Shown here one piece after another: positions 11,148 to 22,069 of a stretch of 64,000 bases of DNA. Below the pieces are notes generated by a model, which had not been told where the DNA came from, did no database searches, and saw only the letters and a list, made by a program, of their open reading frames with translations. Origin of the DNA: Brachycybe producta (lineage: Eukaryota > Arthropoda > Diplopoda > Playtdesmida > Andrognathidae). The DNA lies in assembly GCA_036925085.1 (NCBI GenBank), contig JAUPFP010000011.1, positions 3,406,797 to 3,470,796 on the forward strand, read 5' to 3'. Position 1 is the stretch's first letter; the number at the start of each line of letters is the position of its first letter. A program made the translations under genes and the position numbers.

Positions 11148-13391
11148 TAGGGTGGTCCTTATTTTTTAAGTTTTTAAAAGTATTTGTCTGACCCTCCCAT
11201 GTTGTTCTATTATGTATAAAATTATGTTGTGCAAAGTTATATTACAGTCAAGCAATATTTAGGGGTAGCTCAATGAATATGAAATTCTTTATTTTTTATG
11301 ATTTTTCTCTATTATTGCAGGTAAAGTGAAAAATTAATAGTTATGGCTACTGCAACCAGAAAAAGCAATACTTTATGGCTTATTGGGCCAGAAGAGACCT
11401 CTATCATGGGATCAAAGTTACCCTCTAATAAACAAGTGCTCAGTGTATTTTTTATCACCACCGAACCTTAAAAAAGACAATCCGTGAAAGTTCCCGTAGT
11501 GCTGTAAAAGAAGCTGCAGTATTTTTGGAAAAAGCCTGGATTCCCATAAGACATGAACAGGATTGTGTTAAGAAGACAGAACAGCTTCATGAGAAGTGGG
11601 TCAAACTGAAAAAATTGTAATAGGAAAAGTGCTGTTCAGCAAAGTCATGAGAGTCAGTTTAAAGATGACCTCGATAATTTATTTGACATTGCTCATAAGG
11701 ATGCCCTCACAATGATTACTATTCTAGAAGACAAGTATTTTCTACTTGCACAGAGAGAAAAAGGTCGGCTTCCTGTGATTGTTTCAGGTTTTAGGTGTTA
11801 ACCAGCTTCTAGGTGTGCCTAAGTTGCAGGCAGGCACTGGGGGTGTCAGGCAACTGCTGTTGCAGATTTCCTTAAAGAATGGGATGTTGTCGATCAAGTG
11901 AAAGCTATGTGCTTCGATACCACATTTAGCAACACAGGTCACAGAAATGGAACTTGTATTCTGTTAGAGCAGAAATTGCAGAAGGATCTTCTGTACTTTT
12001 CATGTCGTCACCATATCTTAGAACTTGTTCTTGCTAGTGCATTTAATGAAGCCATGGGTTGTACCTTTTCTGGCCCTGCGAAATTCAATATATATATTCA
12101 AGCGATTCACGCAATTCTGGGTTAAAATAGATCAGTCATCTTACATGTCTTTAGACAGCAGTGAAACTGTACAGCTTGTGATGAAAGATGAAAAAGACAA
12201 TGTCATTGAATTCTGTACTAACCAGCTTCAACAAACTGACACTCAAATCAGAGATAATTACAGAGAATGTTTAGAATTAGCTATTATCTTTCTGGGAGGT
12301 ACACCACCACGAGGTGTGCGATTTTTAGCCCCTGGGGCTGTACATCATGCAAGATGAATGTCCAAAGCAATATACTCACTAAAAATGTGGCTGTTTCGTA
12401 ACCAGTTTACTCTCACTGCAAGAGAAAAAAAAGGACTATGCAACATATGTGTCTTTCTTGTTTATGTCTACATCAAGGCTTGGTTCACTGCCCCACTTCC
12501 CATTACTGCAGCTTTCAATGATCAACAGCTTCTGCAAAAGCTTAGAGATTATAAAAAAATCAATCCTTCAATATCCAATGTTACTTGCAAGAAATTTGAG
12601 GGACATTTTTGGTACTTAAGTGAGGAACTAGTTGGATTGGCATTTTTTGATGACAGTGTGCCAATCAAATCAAAACAGGCAATGCTAAAATATCTTTATG
12701 AAAAGGAAGGTGCAGATCAGCCTCTGAAGAGAATCCAAAAATGCCAGTGGCTCCGTTAATATGAGAATAGAAGACTTTGTATCGAAGAACTCAATGCACT
12801 TATTTGACCATCTTGGCATTTCCAAAAGGTTCTTAGAACATGATCCAAAGATATGGCATCTGCGAGAAGACTACAAGCAAGCTAAGGATATCATAAAACA
12901 TTTACAAGTTGTGAATGACAATGCTGAAAGAGGTGTGGCATTGATGAAAGAGTACAATCCAATATTAACAAAAAATGAAGATCAGAAACAGTATTTGCTT
13001 CAAGTTGTGAAAGAACATTCTAGTCGTTATCCAGATTGCAAAAAGACTACATTAGCTACTTTGTAGTCATTACATGTTTGGTCCAATGTTAATAAAATGT
13101 GCATAAATTACATTGTTGTGTTTTAATTGTAACTTATGTATACAAAATAGTTCATTCTAATTATTTCAATATTAGTGACACTAGATAAACAATGGTATAT
13201 ACATTTTAGGAGAATACATAATGATTACGCTATTACGAAAACTTTGAATTCATTGAGCTACCTCTAAATATCAATTAAAATTTACAAACTTTTATGTAGA
13301 CTATTTTTTTGGTTGGGAGAACAATTCTGGGGGGTCAGAACATGAAATATTTGCATTTAAAAATTACCATATATATCAAGGGACCACCCTA
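11148..13391 (+). mobile_element. hAT-like DNA transposon inserted in Gy2 integrase
   Basis: Bounded by perfect 11-bp inverted ends TAGGGTGGTCC and GGACCACCCTA. Flanks are ATGAACTG (11140-11147) and AAGAACTG (13392-13399), an 8-bp duplication with one mismatch, as expected for hAT elements. Outside the ends the gypsy sequence rejoins exactly as in Gy1 (about 1790-1820), which serves as an empty-site comparison. It is AT-rich, unlike the gypsy DNA around it. It contains a broken transposase on the plus strand (11343-13066). Confidence 0.9.
11343..13066 (+). pseudogene. hAT-like transposase remnant
   Basis: Frames in order: an N-terminus with GSKLPSNKQVLSVFF (from the ATG at 11343), a middle part with MCFDTTFSNTG, LLEQKLQKDLLYFSCRHH (11898-12125), then ECLELAIIFLGG (12025-12357), YSLKMWLFRNQF (12358-12759) and a C-terminal helix (12761-13066). 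The order and the Asp-Thr-Ser/Phe-Asn-Thr-Gly motif resemble a family of uncharacterised transposase-like proteins I know from arthropod genomes; that match is from memory. Several stops and frameshifts, for example after 11470 and near 11615, show it is dead. Assignment to hAT rests mainly on the 8-bp duplication and the termini. Confidence 0.75.
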
Positions 13392-16300
13392 AAGAACTGG
13401 GTACTCTGGAACTATCGGTTGCAAGAATCCTTGAGCTCTTGCGAACTGTCGTACTCTCTGACACACCAAGCATGACTTAACATACTCCACCGTGTCACGT
13501 TTCATACCTAACCAGTAGAAACGAGTGCGCAACCGTTGGTATGTCTTGTACACTCCGAAGTGACCAGCTTCGGAGCTATCGTGCAACTTCCGCAAGCAGA
13601 AGGCTTGACATGACCTTGGCACAACCAACACAGTTCTGGTGTGATCCTGTATGGATTTGATGGCATACAACAATTGGTTTGCCACCACGAACTTGAACCT
13701 TAAGTTCGAGTTGGGGTCGGTGTAGAGCTCACGCTTCACCTTGGAGCACCAATTGTCATTGGCCTGCTCCATAACCCAATCCACCTCAGACCGGACCCGG
13801 TAAATTACCTCACCCACATCAGCTTTGATGTGTTCAGGTAAAGAAGGATCGTCAACTTCATTCACTGGATACCGACTCAAACAGTCGGCATCCTCATGAA
13901 GTTTCCCCTTCTTGAACTGAATCTTATACCAGTACTCCTGCAACTGCATTTGCCAACGCCCCAACCTGCCCTGCAGGTTTTTGGCAGTCTGCAAATGACA
14001 GAGCGCATGGTGATCAGTTACAATCACAAATTCCCGGTTAAAGATGTAAGGTCGGAATTTACCCACGGCAAACATGATCGCCAAGCATTCCTGCTCGGTG
14101 ACACTATACCGTGTTTCCGGTCCCTTTATGAGACGGCTAGCATAGGCCAGAACCCGAGGAGCCTTGTCCTCAGGTAGCTTCTGGTATACTATGACACCTA
14201 GCCCGTACCCACTCGCATCGGTGTGAATTAACACCTCACCACGTGGATCATACATGGTGAGCACCGGTGCTTCGGTTAAAAATGCCTTTAACCGCTCGAA
14301 AGCTAGACCACACTGCTCCGACCAGTCAAAGGACGCATCTTTCCGGGTCAGCTCATGCAGTGGTCTTGCGACCTTGGCGAAGTCCTTTATGAACCTACGG
14401 TAGTAGCCGGCCAGTCCGAGAAAACTTCGGACGGCAGTCACCATTGTAGGGACACTGAACTTTTCGACTGCTCTCTCGAGTCCCGGGTCAGGAGCAACTC
14501 CCTCGGCACTCACTATGTGACCGAGATATTTGACCTTGTCTAATCCGAAGAAACACTTCTTCGGCTGGAGTTTCAGCTCCGCCCCTCGTAACAGTCTCAG
14601 GACAGTACTCAAGCGTTCGAGAAACTGCTCAAAGGTGCTCCCAAAGACGATAATATTGTCTAGGTACACCAAGCAGCTCTCCCACTTGTGTCCCGCCAAC
14701 AAGAGGTCTAACGCTCTTTGCATAGTAGCAGGAGCATTGCAGAGTCCGAAAGGCATTTTTCGGAACTCAAACAGACCTTGAGAGCAAATGAATGCTGTCT
14801 TCTCAATGTATGGCTCCGCCATCCTGACCTGCCAGTAACCACTAGCAAGGTCTAGGGTTGCAAAATACTTTGCTCCGGCTAGCGAATCGAGGGCATCATC
14901 GATGCGAGGTAGCGGGTACTGATCCGCCTTTGTCTGGGCATTCAGTCTCCGATAGTCCACACAGAAACGAAAGCCACCATCCTTCTTGCGAACAAGTAAG
15001 ATAGGGCTTGCGTAAGGACTATGCGAAGGTTGGATTACCCCTGCATCCAACCTTTTCGCTACCTCTTCTCGCAAGATCGCACGAGCCGCTGGAGCGGTTC
15101 TTCGCAATCCTTCTCGCACCGGAGGTAACCCACCGGTATCAATCGTATGTTCGACGAGTGGGGTTTCCCCCAGCTCTGTGTAATCGAACGCGAAATGATC
15201 ACGGCATTCCAGCAGGAACTCCCGAAGCTGTGCCACCTCTTCAGGCTTCAGACTAGGTCCGATTTTAAGACACTCCTCAAGAGTGGGTTTCACTTCCGCA
15301 TTGAGGACTCGGCGACCTTTACCGTTCGCCCCTCTCAACTTAGGCGGAAGCCCCCATGGCCGGCCATCTCCATGAGTGGGGTCTCCCCCTCTCAACTTAG
15401 ATGGACCGTCCAGTCCCACCACAATGGCTGCCTCCACAGCTTGAGTCGTTGCGACACCCTCCCCTGTTTCCAGGGCAACGGGAATGTCAGCAACATTCTC
15501 AAGCCATATATCGTAAGTGCCTTGTTCTGTGGCTTCGGCAATTCCTGCCACCGCCAACAGACCACGGCCACCTAAGGCTTTACGATGGGGCTCTACGAGA
15601 AGCAGCTGACCAGGGCCAGCATGCTCTATCAAGCTCACGGAAACCACCTTCCACTCATGAGCTGGTAGCCATACGTTCTCCAACAGTCGCAGGGAACAAA
15701 CATCCCCGCTCCTAATTGGAGAACTGGTCTCAGCGAGTTCAGGCGACACAATGTCGACCCACCCATCCACCTTTCCAGGATCTGCAGGCATCGCTTCCGG
15801 TATCCCGTAGGGAGGAAGTAGCAGAGGCTCCACAGAATCGTGAAGCTTCGCCAACGCCTCCACTAACGAGTTCGGAAGCTGTACCGAAGTACCCTGCAAA
15901 GCCTGAATGGCCAGTGCGGCATGAAGAGCATCTGGATGTGCATTCCAGATGTCTTCCCGGAAATACAACTTCCGGCTCACAATGTCCACCATCAGCCCAA
16001 ACCGAGAAGCCAGGTCAACACCTATTATGGCTTCTCCTTCACCCTCAATGAGAAGATGGGATCTGATGGACCTCCCGTGGATTGATATGTCCACGTATAT
16101 GACTCCTTCGATCTCGATGGAGTACCCGTTCATGCCCGTCAGGCATGAGGGAAGGCTAACCTTCTGCACCGGTAACCCCATCTCCTGTGCCACCGACATG
16201 CTCATTACCGATACCTCGGCACCGGTGTCGACGATTGACTCAACCAGCCGATCGTTCATCGACACCAGAACACGTGGTGCCCCACGCAAATAAGCACGGC

Positions 16301-16670
16301 TCTGTAATTCCGGTATAGGCAACCGTCGTTGCCCGACATTACTTTTCCGAGCCTCATCCGTCCTCCCATCCACAAGGGATGGTCGTACCGGATACTCGGG
16401 GGTCTGGGTACCAGTCTCCAAACCAGGAGACCTACCAGGCCTAGGTGACAGCATGGGCACACCAACGCTCGAAGCCCTCGTAATGCCCACACGTTTCGGA
16501 CCTTCTTCCCCACAATCAGGGAAGAAAGGTGCCACCCAGCTCTCCAGCAGGGCAAGCGCAGCTTCCAGTGTGGGGCTTGGCTCCTGAAATACCCACTGGG
16601 TAATTTCTGGGTCCGCAGACCTCGCCAGAGGCACCCCTGCTTTATGCAGGATTCCCACATACTTGGACAC
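13392..16670 (-). CDS. pol: Gy2 pol (protease, RT, RNase H, integrase N-terminus), truncated by insertion
   Basis: Long open frame; no ATG start is needed because pol lies in the -1 frame relative to gag and stays open upstream past the gag stop, which fits frameshift fusion. Counting from the codon at 16670, the aspartic protease site DTGA is at residues 148-151. RT follows with TLDLASGYW (Asp607), KMPFGLCNAP and the YXDD box at 669-672, which reads YLDN: the second catalytic Asp is Asn. RNase H follows (HTDASGYGLG, a TEQE segment and TDHHAL), then the integrase HHCC finger (HFG, then CLVCQR). The frame runs into the hAT-like insertion. Confidence 0.93.
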
Positions 16671-16750
16671 TGCCCGAAGGTACGTCCCTTCCTCACTTCG
16701 CCGGCTTTGCCGGACACCTGAGTTTTTAAGCGAACCCGGTCGACTGCAGC

Positions 16751-18565
16751 TCAGTTCTGCAGCGACCGTGGCCGGTTTAACGATGGCGCACCATCGTCTC
16801 TGGCAACAGGCAGATAGTATGTCTGTCCGTTAATTATGGTGGACAGACATTCACGGTCCTGCCGTACCACGGGTACAAGACCCGTGCCATACAGCACCGC
16901 CTGGTTTCTACCAGGTGCCACCCTAGCAACCTGTCCTCGGGCCAAAGCCTCCGGACCGTCCTTCTTCAAGTGACCCATTTGGTCGCACTTGTAGCATGGA
17001 CCTGGTTGCTTCCGGGTGGGACCACCACCTCCAGCCGATTGGCCAGACCCAGACGGTGCTGCTGTGGACTGATTTCCACCCTGGCTCCGCCGCCTAGTCT
17101 TATTATCCTTCTTCCCTCCGGTCTTGGCAGTCGCTCCGTCCGCATTGGACGGAACAGTCGACTTTGCACCCGAAGGGTTGGAGGAAGACTTAGCAGAGCC
17201 TTTGGGCTGTGCCACAGCACCTGAGGCCTTGACCGTAGTCTTGGTCTCTGGTACCGTCCAGGTACGGGCAGGCAATTCACCCGCCGTCAGCATGTCGGCC
17301 TCAACCAACATTGCCTCCGCGGTGAATGCCCGCACCGTTTCGGCCTTCAATCCCCAGAGTGGTCTGAGGATCGCCGGCTGCAGTTTCTTTTTAAATCGGA
17401 GGAGTCGACAAGACTCATCCTCATTAGGAGAAACTCGTTCTGCTAGCTCAATAAAGCGCCAGTAGAACGCCTGGAGCGACTCGGTCGGCCCCTGCACCAT
17501 TGTTTCAAACCGATCGAAACAAGCCTGAGCCTGATTCTTGGTCCCGAAACGCTGGAACATGGCCTCCTTTAGCTCCGGCCAGGTCAGGTCCGGCTGAAAC
17601 TCCACCAAACCGGCGTAGTATTCTTCAGCCGGGCCGTCGAGCAGGTACATAAAGAAACTGCACCTGGCCTCATCCGTCCAGCGCTGAGCCCTCGCCTTGG
17701 CTTCGAACTGTCGGAGAAAAGGCGTAATGTCCTCTCGTCCATCATACCGAATGAACGAGTGAACTGGGTTGAAAAACCCAAACGCCTGAATCTCCGACGG
17801 GACGGCCGGTGCAGGCGTCCACGGTGCGGTACTTACCGGCCGTGGTGCCCTGCTCCGGTTCCCCGAAGTCTCAGCACCAAGCTCAGCTTCCGTGGGTTCC
17901 ACCAAGTGGACCCTCGGCTGCTGAACGGGCGGAGGAACTTCGTGACCAACTCCCATAGGAGCGGTCCAAGTTCCTCCAGGAGGTATCCGCCCGGTCGAAA
18001 CCGGCGGCGCCTCCCTCCATACACCTCCCCGGTGCACGGGCGATGGTGGAATCTGCGGTTGCCCTCCTCGGATCCCATGGATCCCTTGGGGCAGACGTCC
18101 TTGCAACCGCAGGTTGTCAATCCCCCTGGCAACCGCAAGGAGTTCTTCCTCGGACCACGTTGTCAACAATGACTCCGTGCCCTGCGGACTACCCAACAGA
18201 GTCCCCACCGATTCACTTAAGAGTTCCCCACCGTGTCCAACCGGACCGGTGGCAGTGGAGGCCAGGACACCGGCCAAAGGCCGCGTGCCTACCTCTGCTG
18301 GGGTCCTCACAACCCCTTCACCACCATCCAACGGTGTTCCGTCGGTGACATTGCCTCCACGGTGCGATCGCACCGTTACAAAGTCTCCGTACTGAGGTCG
18401 GTCCGTAGGGACATCCCCTACGGCACCTTCCCCCACAGAACCACCGTGTCCGTTCCCGCCAACAGCAACCAAACCAGGTTGCTGCCCCTCCGGCCGAATA
18501 CCACGGCCGATGGTGCGGGAACGCAACTCCAATCTCTCGCCTACACCGTTACTTCGACCTACCAT
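16751..18565 (-). CDS. gag: Gy2 Gag, 604 aa
   Basis: Starts at an ATG (18563-18565). Residues 1-240 are low-complexity, Gly/Pro/Arg-rich. Residues 250-430 form the capsid-like domain (FFNPVHSF, TPFLRQFEAK, GPAEEYYAGL). Residues 440-520 are a Ser/Lys/Gly-rich linker. The zinc knuckle at 524-537 reads CYKCDQMGHLKKDG: Cys524, Cys527 and His532 are kept but the fourth ligand is Gly537 rather than Cys (Gy1 has Cys). Nucleic-acid binding by the knuckle is probably impaired. The stop overlaps the upstream end of the pol frame. Confidence 0.92.
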   Translation of the reverse strand: MVGRSNGVGERLELRSRTIGRGIRPEGQQPGLVAVGGNGHGGSVGEGAVGDVPTDRPQYGDFVTVRSHRGGNVTDGTPLDGGEGVVRTPAEVGTRPLAGVLASTATGPVGHGGELLSESVGTLLGSPQGTESLLTTWSEEELLAVARGIDNLRLQGRLPQGIHGIRGGQPQIPPSPVHRGGVWREAPPVSTGRIPPGGTWTAPMGVGHEVPPPVQQPRVHLVEPTEAELGAETSGNRSRAPRPVSTAPWTPAPAVPSEIQAFGFFNPVHSFIRYDGREDITPFLRQFEAKARAQRWTDEARCSFFMYLLDGPAEEYYAGLVEFQPDLTWPELKEAMFQRFGTKNQAQACFDRFETMVQGPTESLQAFYWRFIELAERVSPNEDESCRLLRFKKKLQPAILRPLWGLKAETVRAFTAEAMLVEADMLTAGELPARTWTVPETKTTVKASGAVAQPKGSAKSSSNPSGAKSTVPSNADGATAKTGGKKDNKTRRRSQGGNQSTAAPSGSGQSAGGGGPTRKQPGPCYKCDQMGHLKKDGPEALARGQVARVAPGRNQAVLYGTGLVPVVRQDRECLSTIINGQTYYLPVARDDGAPSLNRPRSLQN

Positions 18566-19680
18566 CGGGGAGAACGGGGTTTAAGCCGATTCCCACCGTG
18601 CGAACACGGACAGAAACGGCCACCACTTGGCCACCACTGGCGAATTCACAGACCAAAGTCCAGAAATCACCATCAAACAACGGTAGAACCGTACCAAACC
18701 GTAGTTTCACGGACAAATGTCTGTGTCCCACGGTAACCGTACGGTTAGAGTCTCTTTTCACCGTCTTCAAACGGAGATTCACGGACAATGGTCCGCAATT
18801 CACCGTCTACTAACGGTAAAACTCCCTTTTCACCGTGTCTGCCCGGTGATACACGGAAAAAAGCCCGCCACACACCGTCAAACACCGGTAAAACCGCAAA
18901 TAACCACGGTATCACGGACAACGGTCCGTGTCCCACGGTTAGATTTACGGTTGGAGTGACTTTCACCGTCCTCGAACGGAGATACACGGACAAAAATCCG
19001 TAATCTACCGTCCACTGATGGTGAAACTCCCTTTTTACCGTGTTCGAACGGTGATCCACGGACAAAAGTCAGTATTCCACTGTCTACTTGCGGTAAAAAG
19101 TCCCTTTTTACCGTGTTCTACCGGTCTTGCACGGTACACAACCGTGCTACCGGTATACTAGCGGTAAAAATGACCGTTATCCCGCTTTCGAACGGTCCTG
19201 CACGGTCAACCACCGTGCCCACCGTCCTACTTGCGGATAACCTAGGGCTTTCCCCGGTAACCACCGTGGTATCACGGACAAACCGTCCGTGTCCCACGGT
19301 CCTTTACCGGACTACTACGCCCTAAGCCATTTTCCACCGTAGTACCGTGGACAAATGTCCACGCCCTATGGGCGTACTCACGACTCCGGTCTACCGACCC
19401 TGACCGTGAACCGGTTTCTACCGTAGTTCCACGGACAACGGTCCGTGCCCTACGGTATACTACCGGTAAACTTGGCCGTAGATTGGTTTCAACTGTAGTC
19501 CCACGGACAATTGTCCGTTCCCCACGGTTTACTACCGATCTACCGGTAAAGTTCACGGTCAAAAACTGTTTTCACCGCTGTATCGTGGACAAAGTCCATG
19601 CCCGGCAGTGGCAAACAGTTTCTACGGTCTTTCGACCGTCAAGAGCGGCAGCGGTGGCGCTACCCGGCGCCTCCACCAAT
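18566..19680 (-). repeat. Gy2 leader: about 72-bp tandem units, each with a small hairpin
   Basis: No ORF of interest. From about 18700 to 19620 the sequence repeats every 71-73 bp, later 71-85 bp. Each unit has a palindrome of the form CACGGAC-loop-GTCCGTG, a CCCACGGT box and a GGTAAAA box. Palindromes start near 18778, 18913, 18985, 19057, 19130, 19201, 19273, 19346, 19431, 19502 and 19584. Individual palindromes differ in sequence (CACGGAC/GTCCGTG, CACGGT/ACCGTG, CGTGGAC/GTCCACG) yet mostly stay self-complementary, which suggests selection on structure. Confidence 0.85.
19663..19678 (-). other. Gy2 primer-binding site, tRNA-Ala type
   Basis: Two bases inside the 5' LTR the minus strand reads TGGTGGAGGCGCCGGG. 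This is complementary to a tRNA 3' end ending CACCTCCACCA-like, which is the metazoan tRNA-Ala acceptor and T-arm sequence plus CCA, with one or two mismatches. Confidence 0.75.
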
Positions 19681-20483
19681 TGTAGCGACCCGACTTGGGT
19701 CCGTTGCAACACCACGGCAAAACTTCCCCGTCTTACCGGATCCTTTACTCCCTTGGGGCCGAGGTCGAAGCGCGGACTGCCCGCTCTTGTCCGTCCGGTC
19801 CCTGGGTGACGCCGGTCGAGAGTCGATCTCTCCGTAGGTCGACGGACGAATGGCCGACGAACACGACGAAGAACCCACGGTAGACCCCCGATGGATCCTA
19901 CCATGGAACCGATGCGAAGTACCGGCCGATAACGACGGAAACAGGACGGTGATGGTGCCGGCGTATCCCCACCGGAAACCCCCACCCTCCCCGCGGTAAC
20001 TTCCCCAGAAAATAAGTGACACGGACTCAGTGTGTAGAGTGAAAATAATGTAGATATTTATTCAAAGAATAAATGGTTAAAAACACTCACTATTAAGTAG
20101 ATGCAATATCTGCTGGATGCTTTATCCAGCAGAGAGCAAACAAAAGAGATGAAGAAAGATGCACCTCCTGGCTAACCCAGCCAGGAGCTAAGGTGTAACA
20201 CACCCACACTCCACAAAGCACAAAGATGAATGGTGGCCATCTTGGCCACCTGTTGAAAACAGAGCACAGAAGAATAGCATGCACACAGCATCAGGGTCTC
20301 ACACACACTGCCCAGAATATAATTGCCGCCGCCATTATATACCCCCAGGCTGCTCCACCTGGGGGAGGACAGTGACCCTTGCTGGCCATTTTGTCGTCTG
20401 CCTGGCAGCTAATTAGCCAGCCTAGCAGACGACACAGGAGATTTAGTTCTGCTCCACATAGAGAGCAAAACTGGGTTGTCACA
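19681..20483 (-). repeat. Gy2 5' LTR (803 bp)
   Basis: Starts TGTAGCG and ends TTGTCACA on the plus strand. About 14 differences from the 3' LTR at 6816-7618. Right flank GAAC (20484-20487) completes the target duplication. The inner edge abuts the primer-binding site, so this is the 5' LTR of a minus-strand element. Confidence 0.92.
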
Positions 20484-21058
20484 GAACCGTGCGAAACCAC
20501 GGTATCACGGACAAAAGTCCGTGTCCCATGGTAAAGAACGGTCAGTTCTTTTTTACCGGTTTCTACCGCGGTCCCACGGACAAATGTCCGTGCCCCACAG
20601 TGTACTTCACGGTACAACGACTTCTACCACTTTCTACCGTGGTTCCACAGACCAAAGTCCGCACCCCACGGTGTAATTGCGGTAAAAACCTCTCCAACCA
20701 CTTTCCACCACAGTACAACGGACCAACGTCCAAAACCCACGGTGTAATCGCGGTCAAAAACCGTATAACCGCGTTCCACCACGGTACAATGGACCAAAGT
20801 CCGAAACCATCGGTGTAATTACGGATAATTACGGTTGCAAACCTCTGTAACCGCTTTCCACCACAGTACAACGGACGAAAGTCCGAAACCCACGGTGAAA
20901 TTACGGTCAATAAGGTTTACGAGGCTAACCAACGGTTTCTGCCGCCGTCCCACGGACCAAAGTCCGTGCCCAGCAGCGTACTTCCGTCGCAAAGTGATTT
21001 GACCGTCGAAACGGTCAAATCCACGGTCTAAAACCATGCAAGAGGCTGGGTACGAATA
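20484..21058 (-). repeat. Gy1 leader, right fragment of the hairpin repeat array
   Basis: Seven or so units of 69-82 bp with the same design as the Gy2 leader. Palindromes (ACGGAC-loop-GTCCGT type) start near 20506, 20575, 20647, 20717, 20788, 20869 and 20950. It continues the fragment at 6606-6815 across the Gy2 insertion. Confidence 0.82.
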
Positions 21059-21074
21059 CCCGGCACCTCCACAA
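21059..21074 (-). other. Gy1 primer-binding site, tRNA-Ala type
   Basis: Minus strand, two bases from the LTR, reads TTGTGGAGGTGCCGGG, which matches the tRNA-Ala complement except at the second base. The same type of site flanks the 5' LTRs of Gy2 and NA-B. Confidence 0.7.
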
Positions 21075-21076
21075 AT

Positions 21077-21842
21077 TGTAACGACCCGACTGGTCCGTCA
21101 CAACACCTCGGGCAAACTTTGTACGGTTAAAAAGAACCAATAAAACTTACCCGGCTCCAGACTCCGAATACGGGGACGGGATCGCACCCGTAGCTGCCTC
21201 TGCACGGTGAACAGTGGGTAGCGTCGACTCCCACGAAGTCCCCTCGCCGGACACGACGGTCGATCCGCCGCCACAATGAGAATATTCCACCGCGAGCCGA
21301 CGCAAGTACCGGCCAACAAAAGGCCGGAAAGAGACGGTGAAAACCAGTAGATTTCCCCACCCTCCCCGCGGTACTCCCCAATAAAACACACGACACCGGA
21401 AGTAAGTTGAAATAAAATGAAGGTTTATTAACACTTACTTAATAAAGGCAATATGCAAATTAGCAGTGATTCTCCACACAACTTGGCTAAGCAAATCCCA
21501 CCAGCCAAGCCCCCCATGGAGAACAACACAAAGGCAAACAAAGAAGATAAAACCAAACAATGGAGGCCTCCCTGGCCTCCAACAAAGATGTGGTCTCCTC
21601 AATTCCCTACAACACACTGCCCAGATTCAATGGCTGACCAAGCCAAAGAAACCTCCAGGCAACTCCACCTGGAGGGGACAGTGGTCACTTCTGACCTCTC
21701 ACCCATTGACTCCAATGGTGAGAGGTCTGCTGGCTCCAAAATGGCGTCCGACTCAACAGCCTACTATATGCTGCCAGGCAGATCACCATAGGGAGTTCGT
21801 CTGCTCAATCAAAAATTTGATTGAGCAGACCAGGTTGCCACA
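21077..21842 (-). repeat. Gy1 5' LTR (766 bp)
   Basis: Starts TGTAACGACCCGAC and ends GTTGCCACA on the plus strand, like the Gy2 LTRs at both ends but clearly diverged and slightly shorter inside. It is preceded inward by the primer-binding site. Right flank begins ATGG; the matching left flank of Gy1 is outside the window. Confidence 0.85.
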
Positions 21843-22069
21843 ATGGTGATATCAATATTCGATATTGAACCATCGATAGTGACCTTTTCGATATCACTAT
21901 CGATGTCAATATCGATATTTAGCTTGTGAGGTCCCATCCTCATTGCCTATATATGAAGACGCACACCACCTGTAAAACTCGAAAAGGGACTGACCTAGCA
22001 AGCTGAAAATAGTTGCATTAACTCGGAAAAAAATTTCATGATGCCAGCCCTCACCGTTCAAAAGCCTAT
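21843..22069. other. Flanking DNA with a CGATA-rich hairpin
   Basis: No gene. Bases 21845-21922 are rich in CGATAT/ATCGAT words and contain a perfect hairpin with 11-bp arms CATCGATAGTG and CACTATCGATG (about 21870-21906). The remainder shows nothing I can name. Confidence 0.5.

Larger units (their letters stand above)
6816..20483 (-). mobile_element. Gy2: complete Ty3/gypsy element with LTRs and GAAC target duplication
   Basis: Paired 803-bp LTRs, a primer-binding site next to the right-hand (5') LTR, gag (16751-18565), pol (10435-16740, interrupted), and an extended 3' accessory region (7699-10434). The 4-bp sequence GAAC at 6812-6815 and 20484-20487 is the target duplication. LTR divergence of roughly 1.7 percent indicates a fairly recent insertion, but the copy is now inactive: a hAT-like transposon splits the integrase, a TAG stop lies at 10471-10473, and there are substitutions at catalytic RT and zinc-knuckle residues. 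The autonomous relative is expected elsewhere in the genome. Confidence 0.93.
1..21842 (-). mobile_element. Gy1: Ty3/gypsy LTR retrotransposon, left end outside the window, split by Gy2
   Basis: Minus-strand element. From right to left it has a 5' LTR (21077-21842), a tRNA-Ala-type primer-binding site (21059-21074), a leader of hairpin repeats (20484-21058 continued at 6606-6815), gag (4922-6605), pol (about 1000-4900) and the start of a 3' accessory region (1-1000). The leader is cut by the complete element Gy2 at 6816-20483; the GAAC duplication on both sides shows the two halves were contiguous. The order gag, protease, RT, RNase H, integrase is that of Ty3/gypsy. Several frameshifts and deletions make it a dead copy. 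Its 3' LTR lies off the left edge. Confidence 0.9.

Noticed and set aside
18700..21058. CRISPR-like array in the 72-bp repeats
   Set aside because: Whole units, not short repeats with unique spacers, are similar; the locus is the leader of a eukaryotic LTR element.
6816..21842. Tandem gypsy array sharing LTRs
   Set aside because: The GAAC duplication and missing primer site left of 6816 show nested insertion instead.
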